Both the position numbers and the translations under genes were made by a program. The notes beneath the pieces were generated by a model that saw only the letters and a list, made by a program, of their open reading frames with translations, made no database searches and was not told the origin of the DNA. 64,000 nt of DNA from Polynucleobacter sp. CS-Odin-A6 (lineage in GTDB: Bacteria; Pseudomonadota; Gammaproteobacteria; Burkholderiales; Burkholderiaceae): the NCBI RefSeq assembly GCF_018882095.1, contig NZ_JACVPD010000002.1:248001-312000 (forward strand), written 5' to 3'. Shown one piece after another: positions 49,975 through 59,249 of this stretch (positions are counted from its first letter, which is position 1; the number at the start of each line of letters is the position of its first letter).

Positions 49975-50997
49975 ATGCAATCTAAAACCTCCTCACTTGG
50001 CGAATTTGCTCTGATTCAGCGTTTTTTTAAAACACAATCAGACCGGATGCTGGCATCGAGCCCGGGATCGGTGCAGCTTGGTATTGGCGATGACTGCGCA
50101 ATGATCACAAGTGACCCTCAGGAAGAAATGGCCATTACTAGCGATATGCTGGTCTCAGGACGCCATTTTTTTGAGGATGCCAATCCCGAGTGGCTTGGCT
50201 GGAAAGCCTTAGCAGTCAACCTCTCAGACCTAGCTGCAATGGGTGCTAAGCCTTTAGGCTTCACACTTGCATTGGCGTTACCCGAAGTCAACCCAGCTCA
50301 TTTAGAAGCCTTCAGCAAGGGTTTATTTGCTATTGCCAGCCGTTACTCTTGCCCTCTGATCGGTGGCGATACGACTGCTGGCCCGTTCAATATTTGTATA
50401 ACTGCTTTTGGCAGCACCCCCAAGGACAAAGCGATTCGAAGATCAGGAGCTTTAAATGGTGATGACATCTGGGTCTCTGGGACAGTAGGCGACGCCAGAC
50501 TTATGCTTGCTGCACTGCGTCATGAAATTCATTTACCGCGGGATGATCTGACCCTGATTGAAGCTCGCATGCATCAACCAAGTCCGAGGGTTGAGCTGGG
50601 CATTGCTCTGCGAGAAATTGCCCACTCTGCTGTCGATATCTCCGATGGTCTCTTTGGAGATTTGAGGCATATCTTGCAGCAATCCAATAAGGATGCCGAA
50701 GTCTTTTTAGATCGACTTCCTAAATCCGCCACACTACTAAAGCAATCGGCTGATATTCAAAACCAATATGCTGCTAGTGGTGGAGATGATTATGAACTCT
50801 GCTTTACAGCTCCTGTCAGCAAGCGAGAGGTGCTTAAAAAGATCAGTGCAAACTTACATCTTCCTCTCACAAATATTGGCAGTGTTAAGCCCATGCAACA
50901 CGACGCATCTGAGATTCACTTGATTAATCACCAGGGCGCTAAGCTAAGCCCCGAAGAGGCCAGTCCTCTGCTTCAATCTTTTGACCATTTCGCATGA
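49975..50997 (+). CDS. thiL: Thiamine-monophosphate kinase
   Basis: A 340-residue enzyme making thiamine diphosphate, the cofactor of transketolase encoded nearby. It starts GEFALIQRFF and contains GIGDDCAMI, SDMLVSGRHFF, LAVNLSDLAAMGAKPLGFTL and GGDTTAGPF, all metal- and substrate-binding in ThiL. ATG 49975 is chosen because the 52-residue upstream extension runs across the maeB start and is not homologous. Its stop overlaps pgpA (ATGA). Confidence 0.95.
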   Translation: MQSKTSSLGEFALIQRFFKTQSDRMLASSPGSVQLGIGDDCAMITSDPQEEMAITSDMLVSGRHFFEDANPEWLGWKALAVNLSDLAAMGAKPLGFTLALALPEVNPAHLEAFSKGLFAIASRYSCPLIGGDTTAGPFNICITAFGSTPKDKAIRRSGALNGDDIWVSGTVGDARLMLAALRHEIHLPRDDLTLIEARMHQPSPRVELGIALREIAHSAVDISDGLFGDLRHILQQSNKDAEVFLDRLPKSATLLKQSADIQNQYAASGGDDYELCFTAPVSKREVLKKISANLHLPLTNIGSVKPMQHDASEIHLINHQGAKLSPEEASPLLQSFDHFA

Positions 50998-51569
50998 ATA
51001 CGCCATCTCCTATTTCTTCAACACCAATCCCAAGCTTCAAGTGGGTCTATAGCAAGCCCGAACGTATCCTCGCATTTGGTTTTGGTAGTGGACTAGCGCC
51101 ATTCGCCCCAGGCACAGCTGGAACACTCTGGGCATGGGCGGCATTTTTGGTTGGGGATTATTTTTTATCTACCCAAGTATTTCTTTGGATCATTGGTGGA
51201 GGCATTCTGCTGGGCTGCTGGATTTGCGGTCAAGTGAGCGAAGAATTAGGAAAAAAGGATTTTGGCGGAATTGTGTGGGATGAAATAGTCGCTTTTTGGT
51301 TAGTACTAATGTTCATCATGCCTACCCATCTTTGGATGCAAATTCTCGCATTTGCCCTCTTCCGATTTTTTGATGCTGTTAAACCCGGCCCCATCGGTGC
51401 GATTGATCGCTACTTTAAAAAAGCAGAGGGTAATAATGACGCTTCACCATCAAATTCAATACAAATTCTGTGGCGTGGTTTCGGCATCATTGCCGATGAT
51501 TTAGCGGCTGCGTTTTTTACTCTCATCTCCATCGCTATCTTGCAAGCTGCACTTCACTATTTCTCATGA
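50994..51569 (+). CDS. pgpA: Phosphatidylglycerophosphatase A
   Basis: A 191-residue inner-membrane phosphatase producing phosphatidylglycerol. The motif GSGLAPFAPGTAGTLWAW and DFGGIVWDEIVAFWLVL are family signatures, with four hydrophobic segments. ATGA overlaps at both ends, with thiL before and pncC after, indicate tight coupling. thiL-pgpA linkage is widespread in proteobacteria. Confidence 0.95.
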   Translation: MNTPSPISSTPIPSFKWVYSKPERILAFGFGSGLAPFAPGTAGTLWAWAAFLVGDYFLSTQVFLWIIGGGILLGCWICGQVSEELGKKDFGGIVWDEIVAFWLVLMFIMPTHLWMQILAFALFRFFDAVKPGPIGAIDRYFKKAEGNNDASPSNSIQILWRGFGIIADDLAAAFFTLISIAILQAALHYFS

Positions 51570-52078
51570 CAAATCATCTTGACCCACAGCACGAATCTGC
51601 CAGGACCCTCGCTAGCATCCTCATTCAGCGTGGATGGAAAATCGCTTTAGCTGAATCCTGTACAGGTGGCTTAGTTTGTGCCACCTTGACTGACCTTGCA
51701 GGCTCTAGCGATTGGTTTGAGCGGGGTTACATTACTTATAGCAATGAGGCTAAAACAGAATGTTTAGGCGTTCCCGCAGAGACCATTGAATCCTTTGGAG
51801 CGGTTAGCGAACCCGTTGCAATCGGAATGGCAGAGGGTGCGAGACTTAACGCCAATGTCAATGTGGCTATCTCGATCACGGGTATCGCTGGGCCAACAGG
51901 AGGCTCGCCAGACAAGCCCGTTGGAACCGTATGCTTTGCTTGGACAATCAATAAAAATATTACTCATGATGCAATTGAAACTACCTCAATAACCCAGCAA
52001 TTTTCCGGTAATCGTCAAGCAGTGCGAGAGCAAGCATGTGATTACGCAATTTCCAGATTAGTTCGACTGCTCCAATAA
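51566..52078 (+). CDS. pncC: Nicotinamide-nucleotide amidohydrolase (CinA C-terminal type)
   Basis: A 170-residue stand-alone CinA_C domain that deamidates NMN to nicotinic acid mononucleotide for NAD recycling. Motifs are ALAESCTGGLVCATLTDLAG, YITYSNEAKTECLGV and SITGIAGPTGGSPDKPVGTV. The N-terminal domain of full CinA is absent, as usual in this group. It overlaps pgpA by ATGA and converges with corA after 10 bases. Confidence 0.94.
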   Translation: MTNHLDPQHESARTLASILIQRGWKIALAESCTGGLVCATLTDLAGSSDWFERGYITYSNEAKTECLGVPAETIESFGAVSEPVAIGMAEGARLNANVNVAISITGIAGPTGGSPDKPVGTVCFAWTINKNITHDAIETTSITQQFSGNRQAVREQACDYAISRLVRLLQ

Positions 52079-52088
52079 GCAGAAGTGA

Positions 52089-53054
52089 TTAGTTCATCCA
52101 GCCTTTATGACGGAAGTAGCCTAAAGGAATAATCGCTGAGATTACCATCGAGAGAATGGCAACCGGATAGCCCCATGTTTGCTCCAACTCTGGCATGTAG
52201 CGGAAGTTCATACCCCAAATACTGGCGAGCAAAGTAGGCGGCATTAAGGCGACAGATACCACCGAGAAGATCTTAATGATCTTACTTTGGTTCAAGTTAA
52301 TAAAGCCCACCGTTGCATCCATCAAGAAGTTGATCTTATCGAACAAGAACGCAGTATGGTTTTCTAATGAGTCGATGTCGCGCAGAATTTGGCGCGCCTC
52401 TTCTTGTTGCTCATCGGATAACAATTTGCTACGCATCAAGAATGATAATGCGCGACGGGTATCCATTACATTACGACGAATACGGCCGTTGGTATCCTCT
52501 TCCTTAGCAATCGTCTCTAAAACCTCAGCAGCGTCCGAGTCGGTAATTTCGTCTGACAAAACACGCTTACCTGCTTGCTCTAAATTTTCGTAAACTTCTT
52601 CTAGAGCATCTGCAGAGTATTCAGCATCAGTGGAATATAAATCTAGTAATACGTCTTTCGCATTGCTGACTGAACCTGGACGCAAACGTGCACGCAAGCG
52701 CACTAAACGAAACACCGGTAAATCTTCATCGTGAATAGAAAACAAGACTTGCTTGGTCAGGACAAAAGCAACTCGCACGTTGCGAGAAGTCTCTTCCTCA
52801 TCTAGTAAGAAATCCGTACGAATGTGGAGGTGGCCATCATCAGCCTCAAAATAGCGCGCAGAAGCTTCCAAGTCGCCCAAATCATCTAATTCGGGGAGAA
52901 GTACGCCAAAAGCCTCTTTAATCCAGAGGAGCTCTTCCTCTTCTGGATCAACGACGTCGATCCAGATCGGGTTGGAGTATTCCAACAATTCATTGCGATC
53001 TTCCACTTGCTCTTGAGAGAGGCGGCCATTTTGCAGGACGAACAAGTTGATCAT
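52089..53054 (-). CDS. corA: CorA-type magnesium transporter
   Basis: A 321-residue inner-membrane magnesium/cobalt channel subunit. A large acidic cytoplasmic N-terminal domain leads to the pore helix ending SIWGMNFRYMPEL, with the GMN selectivity motif, and a second membrane helix GYPVAILSMVISAIIPLGYF. The short basic C-terminus (HKGWMN) is typical. It diverges from pyrF across 73 bases. Confidence 0.95.
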   Translation of the reverse strand: MINLFVLQNGRLSQEQVEDRNELLEYSNPIWIDVVDPEEEELLWIKEAFGVLLPELDDLGDLEASARYFEADDGHLHIRTDFLLDEEETSRNVRVAFVLTKQVLFSIHDEDLPVFRLVRLRARLRPGSVSNAKDVLLDLYSTDAEYSADALEEVYENLEQAGKRVLSDEITDSDAAEVLETIAKEEDTNGRIRRNVMDTRRALSFLMRSKLLSDEQQEEARQILRDIDSLENHTAFLFDKINFLMDATVGFINLNQSKIIKIFSVVSVALMPPTLLASIWGMNFRYMPELEQTWGYPVAILSMVISAIIPLGYFRHKGWMN

Positions 53055-53127
53055 GGTGAACTCCTAAGGAATGTGCGCTAGTTTATCCTATGGAGATAAC
53101 AGTTTCGCTAAAATAAGCTTAAATCAG

Positions 53128-53991
53128 ATGAACTCCAGCTCAAATACCTTTTCTCAACAACTCCAATCTGCGTGGGCTTCCCAAGGCAGCATGTTGTGTG
53201 TGGGATTTGATCCAGATCTCAAGCGCATGCCCGCAATATTCCAAGGTAAGTCTGAGGGCATTTATGAGTTTTGTCGTGAGATTGCTGATGCCACTGCAGA
53301 TACGGTCTGCGCCTTTAAGCCCCAGTTCGCTTATTTCGCATCCCAATGGGCGGAGGCGCAACTTGAGAAATTGGTTAAGTATCTGAAGGACAAGTATCCC
53401 CATATTCCGGTCATCCTGGATTCCAAGCGAGGAGATATCGGCAGTACTGCAGATCACTATGCCATAGAGGCTTTTGAACGCTATGGAGCAGATGCTGTGA
53501 CCGTTAGCCCCTATATGGGCTTTGACACTATTGAGCCCTACCTGAGACATGCTGGCAAAGGCGTCATTGTCTTGTGTCGTACTTCAAATCCAGGGGGCTC
53601 TGATCTCCAGTTTTTGAATATGGCCACTAGTGGCGAACCTCTCTACCTACATGTAGCCAAGTTAGCCGCACAGGAGTGGAACACCTCTGGACAAATTAGT
53701 CTAGTAGTGGGAGCCACATTCCCTGAAGAAATCGCCAAAGTACGTAAGATTGTTGGAGAGATGCCCTTGCTCATTCCGGGGATTGGTGCTCAGGGCGGGG
53801 ATATCGATGCGACCGTGAAAGCGGGTGGCATTCCCAACAAGCCTGGCACAGGCATGATGATTAATTCCTCAAGAGCCATCTTATACGCTAGCTCGGGTAG
53901 TGATTTTGCCGAAGCTGCTAGAAAAGTAGCCATCACTACTAGGGATGCATTAAGGGCTGCGGCTGGGGCTGCAACTCATAGCTCAATCTAA
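53128..53991 (+). CDS. pyrF: Orotidine 5'-phosphate decarboxylase (type 2)
   Basis: A 287-residue enzyme making UMP. Substrate and catalytic segments are [22 protein letters not shown] and the type-2 signature [18 protein letters not shown]. The frame extends 19 codons upstream, but this part lies in the corA promoter and lacks homology, so ATG 53128 is used. Its final 4 bases overlap the convergent mtgA end. Confidence 0.95.
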   Translation: MNSSSNTFSQQLQSAWASQGSMLCVGFDPDLKRMPAIFQGKSEGIYEFCREIADATADTVCAFKPQFAYFASQWAEAQLEKLVKYLKDKYPHIPVILDSKRGDIGSTADHYAIEAFERYGADAVTVSPYMGFDTIEPYLRHAGKGVIVLCRTSNPGGSDLQFLNMATSGEPLYLHVAKLAAQEWNTSGQISLVVGATFPEEIAKVRKIVGEMPLLIPGIGAQGGDIDATVKAGGIPNKPGTGMMINSSRAILYASSGSDFAEAARKVAITTRDALRAAAGAATHSSI

Positions 53992-54731
53992 CGCGCTTTG
54001 GATTTCTGCAGGGGCGCTAAAGCCACCTTATCCATATTTTCCAAAATAAAGTCTTGCCGTGTGGGGAAGTGAATCCTAGCTTTGCGGCAATATTGTGTCT
54101 TATCAAAACACTTCGGCGCAGGTAAGGCGGATGCTAGGGCAGCGGCCTGCTCTCGATTCAGTGAGGCCGGACTAATGCCATAGTAGTGCTGAGCTGCTGC
54201 ACCGATGCCAAAGATACCCTCACCCCACTCTACAGAGTTCAGATAAATCTCATAAAGTCGTTGTTTAGGTAGCATCAGCTCTAGCAGGCCGGTGATGATC
54301 AGTTCTTGTACCTTGCGAAAGTAATTCTGCTCAGAAGATAGAAACAAGTTTTTTGCCAATTGCTGCGTAATCGTAGAACCACCACGCAAAGCAGTTTTTG
54401 ATTTACCACCACTCTGCTGATTCAGTTGAGCATTTTTAACCCACGCTTTTTGCATATCCTCAACCCGAATCCCCATGTGCTGGAAAAAAATATCGTCTTC
54501 ACTGACCAAAACAGCGCGTTTTAAATTAGCAGAAATTTTGTCATAAGGAACCCAAGATGAGTAGACCGGACAAGACCAATTCAATCCACAAAGACGCCAG
54601 CGCTCGGCGCGCTGAAAAGCCGTACTACTCGGATCAAGAATGGTCCATAGTCCAATCTGAATCACAAAGTAAATTTGCATGGCGATAAAACCACCAAGCA
54701 CACACTTTAAAAAGTATTGAAGCCAGCGCAC
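53988..54731 (-). CDS. mtgA: Monofunctional peptidoglycan glycosyltransferase
   Basis: A 247-residue GT51 enzyme polymerising lipid II glycans in the periplasm. One N-terminal membrane helix (residues 8-28) precedes the domain with [16 protein letters not shown] (catalytic Glu), [18 protein letters not shown] and [22 protein letters not shown]. It starts at GTG 54731, with GGAG about ten bases upstream, and follows aroE by 20 bases. Length and motifs are normal. Confidence 0.95.
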   Translation of the reverse strand: MRWLQYFLKCVLGGFIAMQIYFVIQIGLWTILDPSSTAFQRAERWRLCGLNWSCPVYSSWVPYDKISANLKRAVLVSEDDIFFQHMGIRVEDMQKAWVKNAQLNQQSGGKSKTALRGGSTITQQLAKNLFLSSEQNYFRKVQELIITGLLELMLPKQRLYEIYLNSVEWGEGIFGIGAAAQHYYGISPASLNREQAAALASALPAPKCFDKTQYCRKARIHFPTRQDFILENMDKVALAPLQKSKAR

Positions 54732-54751
54732 TAAAGCTTAGCTCCAGCCAA

Positions 54752-55657
54752 TTAAGCGCGAAGTTCCGCCAACACTGCGCGAGGATTGATTGCTTCAGTC
54801 AGGTGTGCACCGCGCCAGATTAAGAAGGCATCTGCAGCCTGCTCTACCAACATACCCAAGCCATCGCTCACGCGTGCCCCCCGATGCAACGCTTGTTGCA
54901 TCAAAGGAGTTACTTTCCCATAGACCATATCGTAGGCAAATGATTGGGGAGTGAAAATATGGCTTGCCGCTAGATCACTCAGCGCAGACTCATTAGATAG
55001 TCCAGCTGCAGTAGCATTAATAATGAGATCAAAAGCAGTAGGCATTCTATTCGGATCTTCCAATGCATCTAAATTAGCTGCTTGTAAAGAAACTTGGTGG
55101 GATTGCGCCAATGGACTAAACAACCGAACCAGTTCGTCAGCCTTAGAGTGAGATCGATTCACAATCAGCAACGCTTTTGGTGATTGCGCTAACAATGGAC
55201 CAAGAACGCCCCTTGATGCTCCGCCCGCTCCTAACAATAAAATCCGCGAACCTTGCAGTTGGATGCCTTGAGCTAACAAGTCTCTCACTAAGCCAGCACC
55301 ATCAGTATTGTCACCAAAGATTTTGCCGTTTTCGATGTGCAAAGTATTTACTGCGCCTGCTAATTGAGCGCGAGCGGTTAATTCATCGGCAAATGACTGG
55401 GCGTCTAACTTAAAGGGGACTGTGACATTCATACCCTTGCCGCCATTGGCAAAGAAAGATGTTGCTACGGCCTTGAATTCATCAAGTGCTGGCTGCAAAA
55501 GACCATAATGTATTTTTTGTTTTGACTGTTCAGCAAATCTGGCATGGATAGTAGGCGATTTACTGTGTGAGATAGGATTCCCAGCAACAGCATAGACATC
55601 CACTCCAGGAAATTGAGCGGGATCTGTGTGCAAGTCGTTTGAATGGGCTGGGTTCAT
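54752..55657 (-). CDS. aroE: Shikimate dehydrogenase
   Basis: A 301-residue NADP enzyme reducing 3-dehydroshikimate. The shikimate site NPISHSKSPTIHARF and the catalytic Lys in NVTVPFKLDA are clear, with LLGAGGASRGVLGPLL as the cofactor loop. It lies between the TonB-like gene (22 bases) and mtgA. aroQ, two steps earlier in the same pathway, is found 6 kb away. Confidence 0.96.
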   Translation of the reverse strand: MNPAHSNDLHTDPAQFPGVDVYAVAGNPISHSKSPTIHARFAEQSKQKIHYGLLQPALDEFKAVATSFFANGGKGMNVTVPFKLDAQSFADELTARAQLAGAVNTLHIENGKIFGDNTDGAGLVRDLLAQGIQLQGSRILLLGAGGASRGVLGPLLAQSPKALLIVNRSHSKADELVRLFSPLAQSHQVSLQAANLDALEDPNRMPTAFDLIINATAAGLSNESALSDLAASHIFTPQSFAYDMVYGKVTPLMQQALHRGARVSDGLGMLVEQAADAFLIWRGAHLTEAINPRAVLAELRA

Positions 55658-55679
55658 ATTGGCTACAGGATAAGCGAAA

Positions 55680-56540
55680 TTATGGTCGCAACTCTAGACG
55701 ATCAGAACTATCTCGCGTGAACTCAAAAGTCGAGATCCAATCCAAGACATCAATCTGATTTCGCATCTCGACTGGAAACAGCCCAAATGGGGCGGATGCT
55801 CGAACAATCGCTAATGCTTGTCGGTCCAGCTCAGGATTGCCAGAACTACGCCCAATACTTAAGCCTTCCTTGCCCTCAGCATTATTCGTAATGCGTCCTT
55901 GGGCATCCACACTCACAACAATGACCAAACTCCCATACAAAGGGCGGCCATTCGCGCGTGGGAAAAAAGCACTACCGTAAGCTTCAATTTTTTGACGCAT
56001 CGCATCGTAGTACTGGGCAAATACAACCGCCTTCGTGCTGGCACCAGTTAATACCTTACGACGTGGCTCACGCCCATTTACTTGCAGGCGCTTTGCTAAT
56101 TCAGCCTCTAAAGAGTTCAGTTGTGATGCCAGCTTTTGATCGTCACCGCTCTTGCGACCGCCTGATTGGGCTCGATCTGCATCCAACTTAGCCAACATTT
56201 GCCTTTGTTGCTTTTCTAAGACTTCAAGACGCGCTTCTGCACCCAGTCTTGCTCGATGCAATGCTGTAGCTTCCTGATTAGGCGTATTGCCGCCCCCATT
56301 TAAATCTGCTTGGGCTAGCTTATTCGCTTGCTGGGGTGCTACTTGATTGCTGGCATTCACCAAAACCACACTCAGCGGTGTATTTAAACGCCGATTCTGA
56401 ATCTCGCCAATCCCCCAACGAAATGACAAAAATATGAGATGCAAAAGGATAGAGAGGCAAAGCGCCATCCGAAATGGATAACGCAGCCAAGCCCCCTTGA
56501 AGGACCCTGCACACTGTCTCAACCTAAGCGGGACTTGCAT
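55680..56540 (-). CDS. TonB C-terminal-domain protein with coiled-coil linker
   Basis: A 286-residue inner-membrane protein. A single N-terminal membrane helix (about 24-43) is followed by a glutamine/charged coiled coil (95-155) rather than the proline-rich rod of classical TonB, and a TonB-type C-terminal domain (185-276) with SLVIVVSVDAQGRI, SSGNPELDRQALAIVRASAPF. It may transmit energy to outer-membrane receptors, or tether envelope layers like TolA. No exbB or exbD is adjacent. ATG 56540, within the end of the RNB gene, is chosen since the longer frame extends much further into that gene. Confidence 0.75.
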   Translation of the reverse strand: MQVPLRLRQCAGSFKGAWLRYPFRMALCLSILLHLIFLSFRWGIGEIQNRRLNTPLSVVLVNASNQVAPQQANKLAQADLNGGGNTPNQEATALHRARLGAEARLEVLEKQQRQMLAKLDADRAQSGGRKSGDDQKLASQLNSLEAELAKRLQVNGREPRRKVLTGASTKAVVFAQYYDAMRQKIEAYGSAFFPRANGRPLYGSLVIVVSVDAQGRITNNAEGKEGLSIGRSSGNPELDRQALAIVRASAPFGLFPVEMRNQIDVLDWISTFEFTRDSSDRLELRP

Positions 56541-58512
56541 CACTCTCAGGAACTTCTGGAGTTTCAATGTGAACGATGCGCACACCTGCAGTGAGCTGCA
56601 GAAGATCCACATCGGCAATACTTACCTCAGCACGGGTCATACGCGGACGTGTCGCTAACTCGGGTACTGGCAAATGCAAAGGGATAGGCTCGACTCGTGA
56701 CATCCCTTCTTTGAGATGTCTCACAAATATCTGTTTCGGAATCTCATCTTGAGCCATCCAACGTAAGCACCAGTATTTCTCCAAGCGATCTTGATATTCA
56801 GCATAAGCGGAATAGCATGCCTCAAAGTCAGCAGCGATACCCATCAAGGCTGCATCTCTTGGAGGGAAAGGCGCCACCATCTTGGCAGTAATGCCATGCT
56901 TCGCTATCGCGATTAACTGCCATTGGTTAACTAAATCAGAGTAACGGCGTAATGGCGATGTGCACCAAGCGTAGTAATCTAAACCCAAGCCCTCATGTGG
57001 GCCAGGCGTTGTCTGCATACGAGTGCGTAATGGACCCCAGCCCTTTTGTGTCCGGAATAAGCCTGGTATGCCGTGGTCAGCTAGTAAACGCCCTGAAGCA
57101 CTATTGCAATAAATCATCCACTCGGCCACGATCGTATCCAAGATAGAGCCCCGTTGGCGCGGCGTGATCTCTACTCTTTGTGCACCATCAACATCCTGGA
57201 TTTGAAAATGAAAATCTCTTGCTAGTGCCTGAGGATCAAGCATGCCGAGTTGCTCAGCACGTAATCCATTAGTGACACGCTGCTCTTGACGTCCAGCATG
57301 CAATAGCTTGGCCGCTGTCCACAAGATACTGAGCTCTTGTCGATAAGGATAGTGAGCAGCTTCATCAATTAGACTTTCTTCTGTGACGAGATGCTCTAAG
57401 TTTTCGAGGCGCAGATTCGATCCCATCGGCACCATTTCAGCACGTAATTGCAAGGTCTCTTTATCCACTACTCCGGCAAGATCAATATCAACGTAAATCG
57501 ATAAAGCGGGGCGAGCAGCGCCCTCATCCAATGAGAGTTGTTGGATTACGGCATCCGGCAACATCGTGATCTTGTCGCCTGGGAAATATACCGTGGACAT
57601 ACGAGCTCGTGCCACCCGATCCAAAGCATCATCTTTAGTAATGGCTAATCCCGGTGCTGCAATATGAATACCAATCCGATGGCCACCCTCAGCGAGTGGC
57701 GTGACCGACAACGCATCATCAATCTCAGTGGTACCTGAATCATCGATTGAAAAGGCTGTTACATCGGCTAAAGGTAATTCTGAAATAGCAGCATCTAACA
57801 CTGCTTGCTCTAGCGCCAAGCCCGCCTGATGAGCAGAGCCATGAGGGAAATGGGCCTTTAAGAACATGTTTTGGTGATACTGCAAAGGCGAGTCAATTGC
57901 TCCACAACGAATCATTAATTGTGCAGGCGACTCTCCACACTCCGTGCAGGCTGCAATCAATGCCTTGTAGGCAGAAGTATTTTTATCTGGCGAAAACAGC
58001 AGTTGGTTGGCTTGAGACTTGAGGGCCTCAGGGAATATGCCAGAAACTAACTCCTGTTGCCAAGCCGTCTGTTGCTCTAATTCTTTTTGCTTACGCTCAA
58101 GCGCGGCTAAGCCAGCTTGCAACTGTTCAAGCGGCGCACGCTGAAAACGCCCCCGTCCTTTGCGTCGAAAAAATACGGGCGCACCTTGCAAAGCAATTGC
58201 TAATGCAGTTTCTTGGGATATGGAGGCCTGTGCACCAAAGTACTCTTGTGCAACATCTACCAAGCCAAACTCTTCCTCAGGGGCGCAGTCCCAAAGAAAT
58301 TGCAGATCGATCTCTTTAGATAAAACACTCGCCTGATCCATTAAGGCTTGCGGTTCTGGCTTCTCAAAACGCAACCAAACTTCTTTGGCTTTCAATTTGA
58401 TCTTCTTGCCAGATAGGCTTGTGGCCTGCCAGGACTCAGCATCTCCAGTGCCCGAAGCAGACTGGACTGTGGCAACCTTAATATCGCCACCCTCTTCGTA
58501 TAAAAGATGCAT
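56524..58512 (-). CDS. RNB-domain (RNase II/R family) exoribonuclease
   Basis: A 662-residue 3'-5' exoribonuclease-like protein. The RNB catalytic loop is TAFSIDDSGTTEIDDALSV (residues 252-270) with the four expected aspartates, and the later GIHIAAPGLAI and FRTQKGWGPLRTRMQT-like region follow. The first 240 residues do not show an obvious cold-shock domain and include a charged helix (LEQLQAGLAALERKQKELEQ). The C-terminus ends soon after the domain with only a short beta-like segment, so a full S1 domain is not evident. It starts 2 bases after the fabG-like stop. Confidence 0.85.
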   Translation of the reverse strand: MHLLYEEGGDIKVATVQSASGTGDAESWQATSLSGKKIKLKAKEVWLRFEKPEPQALMDQASVLSKEIDLQFLWDCAPEEEFGLVDVAQEYFGAQASISQETALAIALQGAPVFFRRKGRGRFQRAPLEQLQAGLAALERKQKELEQQTAWQQELVSGIFPEALKSQANQLLFSPDKNTSAYKALIAACTECGESPAQLMIRCGAIDSPLQYHQNMFLKAHFPHGSAHQAGLALEQAVLDAAISELPLADVTAFSIDDSGTTEIDDALSVTPLAEGGHRIGIHIAAPGLAITKDDALDRVARARMSTVYFPGDKITMLPDAVIQQLSLDEGAARPALSIYVDIDLAGVVDKETLQLRAEMVPMGSNLRLENLEHLVTEESLIDEAAHYPYRQELSILWTAAKLLHAGRQEQRVTNGLRAEQLGMLDPQALARDFHFQIQDVDGAQRVEITPRQRGSILDTIVAEWMIYCNSASGRLLADHGIPGLFRTQKGWGPLRTRMQTTPGPHEGLGLDYYAWCTSPLRRYSDLVNQWQLIAIAKHGITAKMVAPFPPRDAALMGIAADFEACYSAYAEYQDRLEKYWCLRWMAQDEIPKQIFVRHLKEGMSRVEPIPLHLPVPELATRPRMTRAEVSIADVDLLQLTAGVRIVHIETPEVPESDASPA

Positions 58513-58514
58513 GC

Positions 58515-59249
58515 TTAGAGAGAGATCCCGCCGCTGGCTTCAAGTGCAACCCCATTCACATAGCTAGCTTCATCGCTGGCTAAAAATAAATACACATTTG
58601 CCATTTCTTCTGGGGTGCCTAAGCGGCCTAACCAACTACGACTCTCAATATCCTGCAGGATTTTTTCAGGCATCGCTTTTACCATCTCGGTTGCAATAAA
58701 TCCTGGGCAAACCGCATTCACCCGAATCCCTTTTGCACCCAATTCACGAGCCCAGGTTTTAGTGAACCCAATCACACCAAACTTCGTAGCTGAATAGTTT
58801 GTCTGACCGAAGTTACCGTAAATACCAACCACACTAGAGGCATTGACAACGGCACCCTTACCCGCTTCCAGCATATGCGGAACGACTAATTGAGTGCAAT
58901 TAAAAACACCCTTTAAGTTGACATCAATCACCGTATCAAATTGGGCTTCAGTCATTTTGACTAAGCGCGCATCTTGAGTGATGCCGGCATTGTTGATCAA
59001 AACATCGATACGTCCGTGACGCTGCATGATTTGATCCACTGCAGCTTCGATGCTGGCGCGGTCCGTCACATTGACAACATACGCTTCAGAGCCAGGAATT
59101 AGGTCGACCGCTGCTTTGACTGCATCTGGATTAACGTCCGCGATCATAACCTTGGCACCCTCTTCAGAGAATCGCTTCGCCGTGGCATAGCCAATACCCT
59201 TTGCTGCGCCAGTAACAATAGCTACCTTATCTTTCAATCTCATGCTCAT
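58515..59249 (-). CDS. SDR reductase, FabG/PhbB-like 3-oxoacyl reductase
   Basis: A 244-residue classical short-chain dehydrogenase. The NADP site is [20 protein letters not shown], a Ser near 138 and [11 protein letters not shown] (Tyr-Lys) form the active site, and [13 protein letters not shown] follows. It reduces either 3-oxoacyl-ACP for fatty acid synthesis or acetoacetyl-CoA for polyhydroxybutyrate; no neighbouring pha or fab genes decide between them. Its start overlaps the mpl stop by one base. Confidence 0.85.
   Translation of the reverse strand: MSMRLKDKVAIVTGAAKGIGYATAKRFSEEGAKVMIADVNPDAVKAAVDLIPGSEAYVVNVTDRASIEAAVDQIMQRHGRIDVLINNAGITQDARLVKMTEAQFDTVIDVNLKGVFNCTQLVVPHMLEAGKGAVVNASSVVGIYGNFGQTNYSATKFGVIGFTKTWARELGAKGIRVNAVCPGFIATEMVKAMPEKILQDIESRSWLGRLGTPEEMANVYLFLASDEASYVNGVALEASGGISL

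Noticed and set aside
53988..53991. Four-base overlap of pyrF and mtgA as evidence of regulation
   Set aside because: Convergent stops overlapping by a few bases are common in compact genomes.
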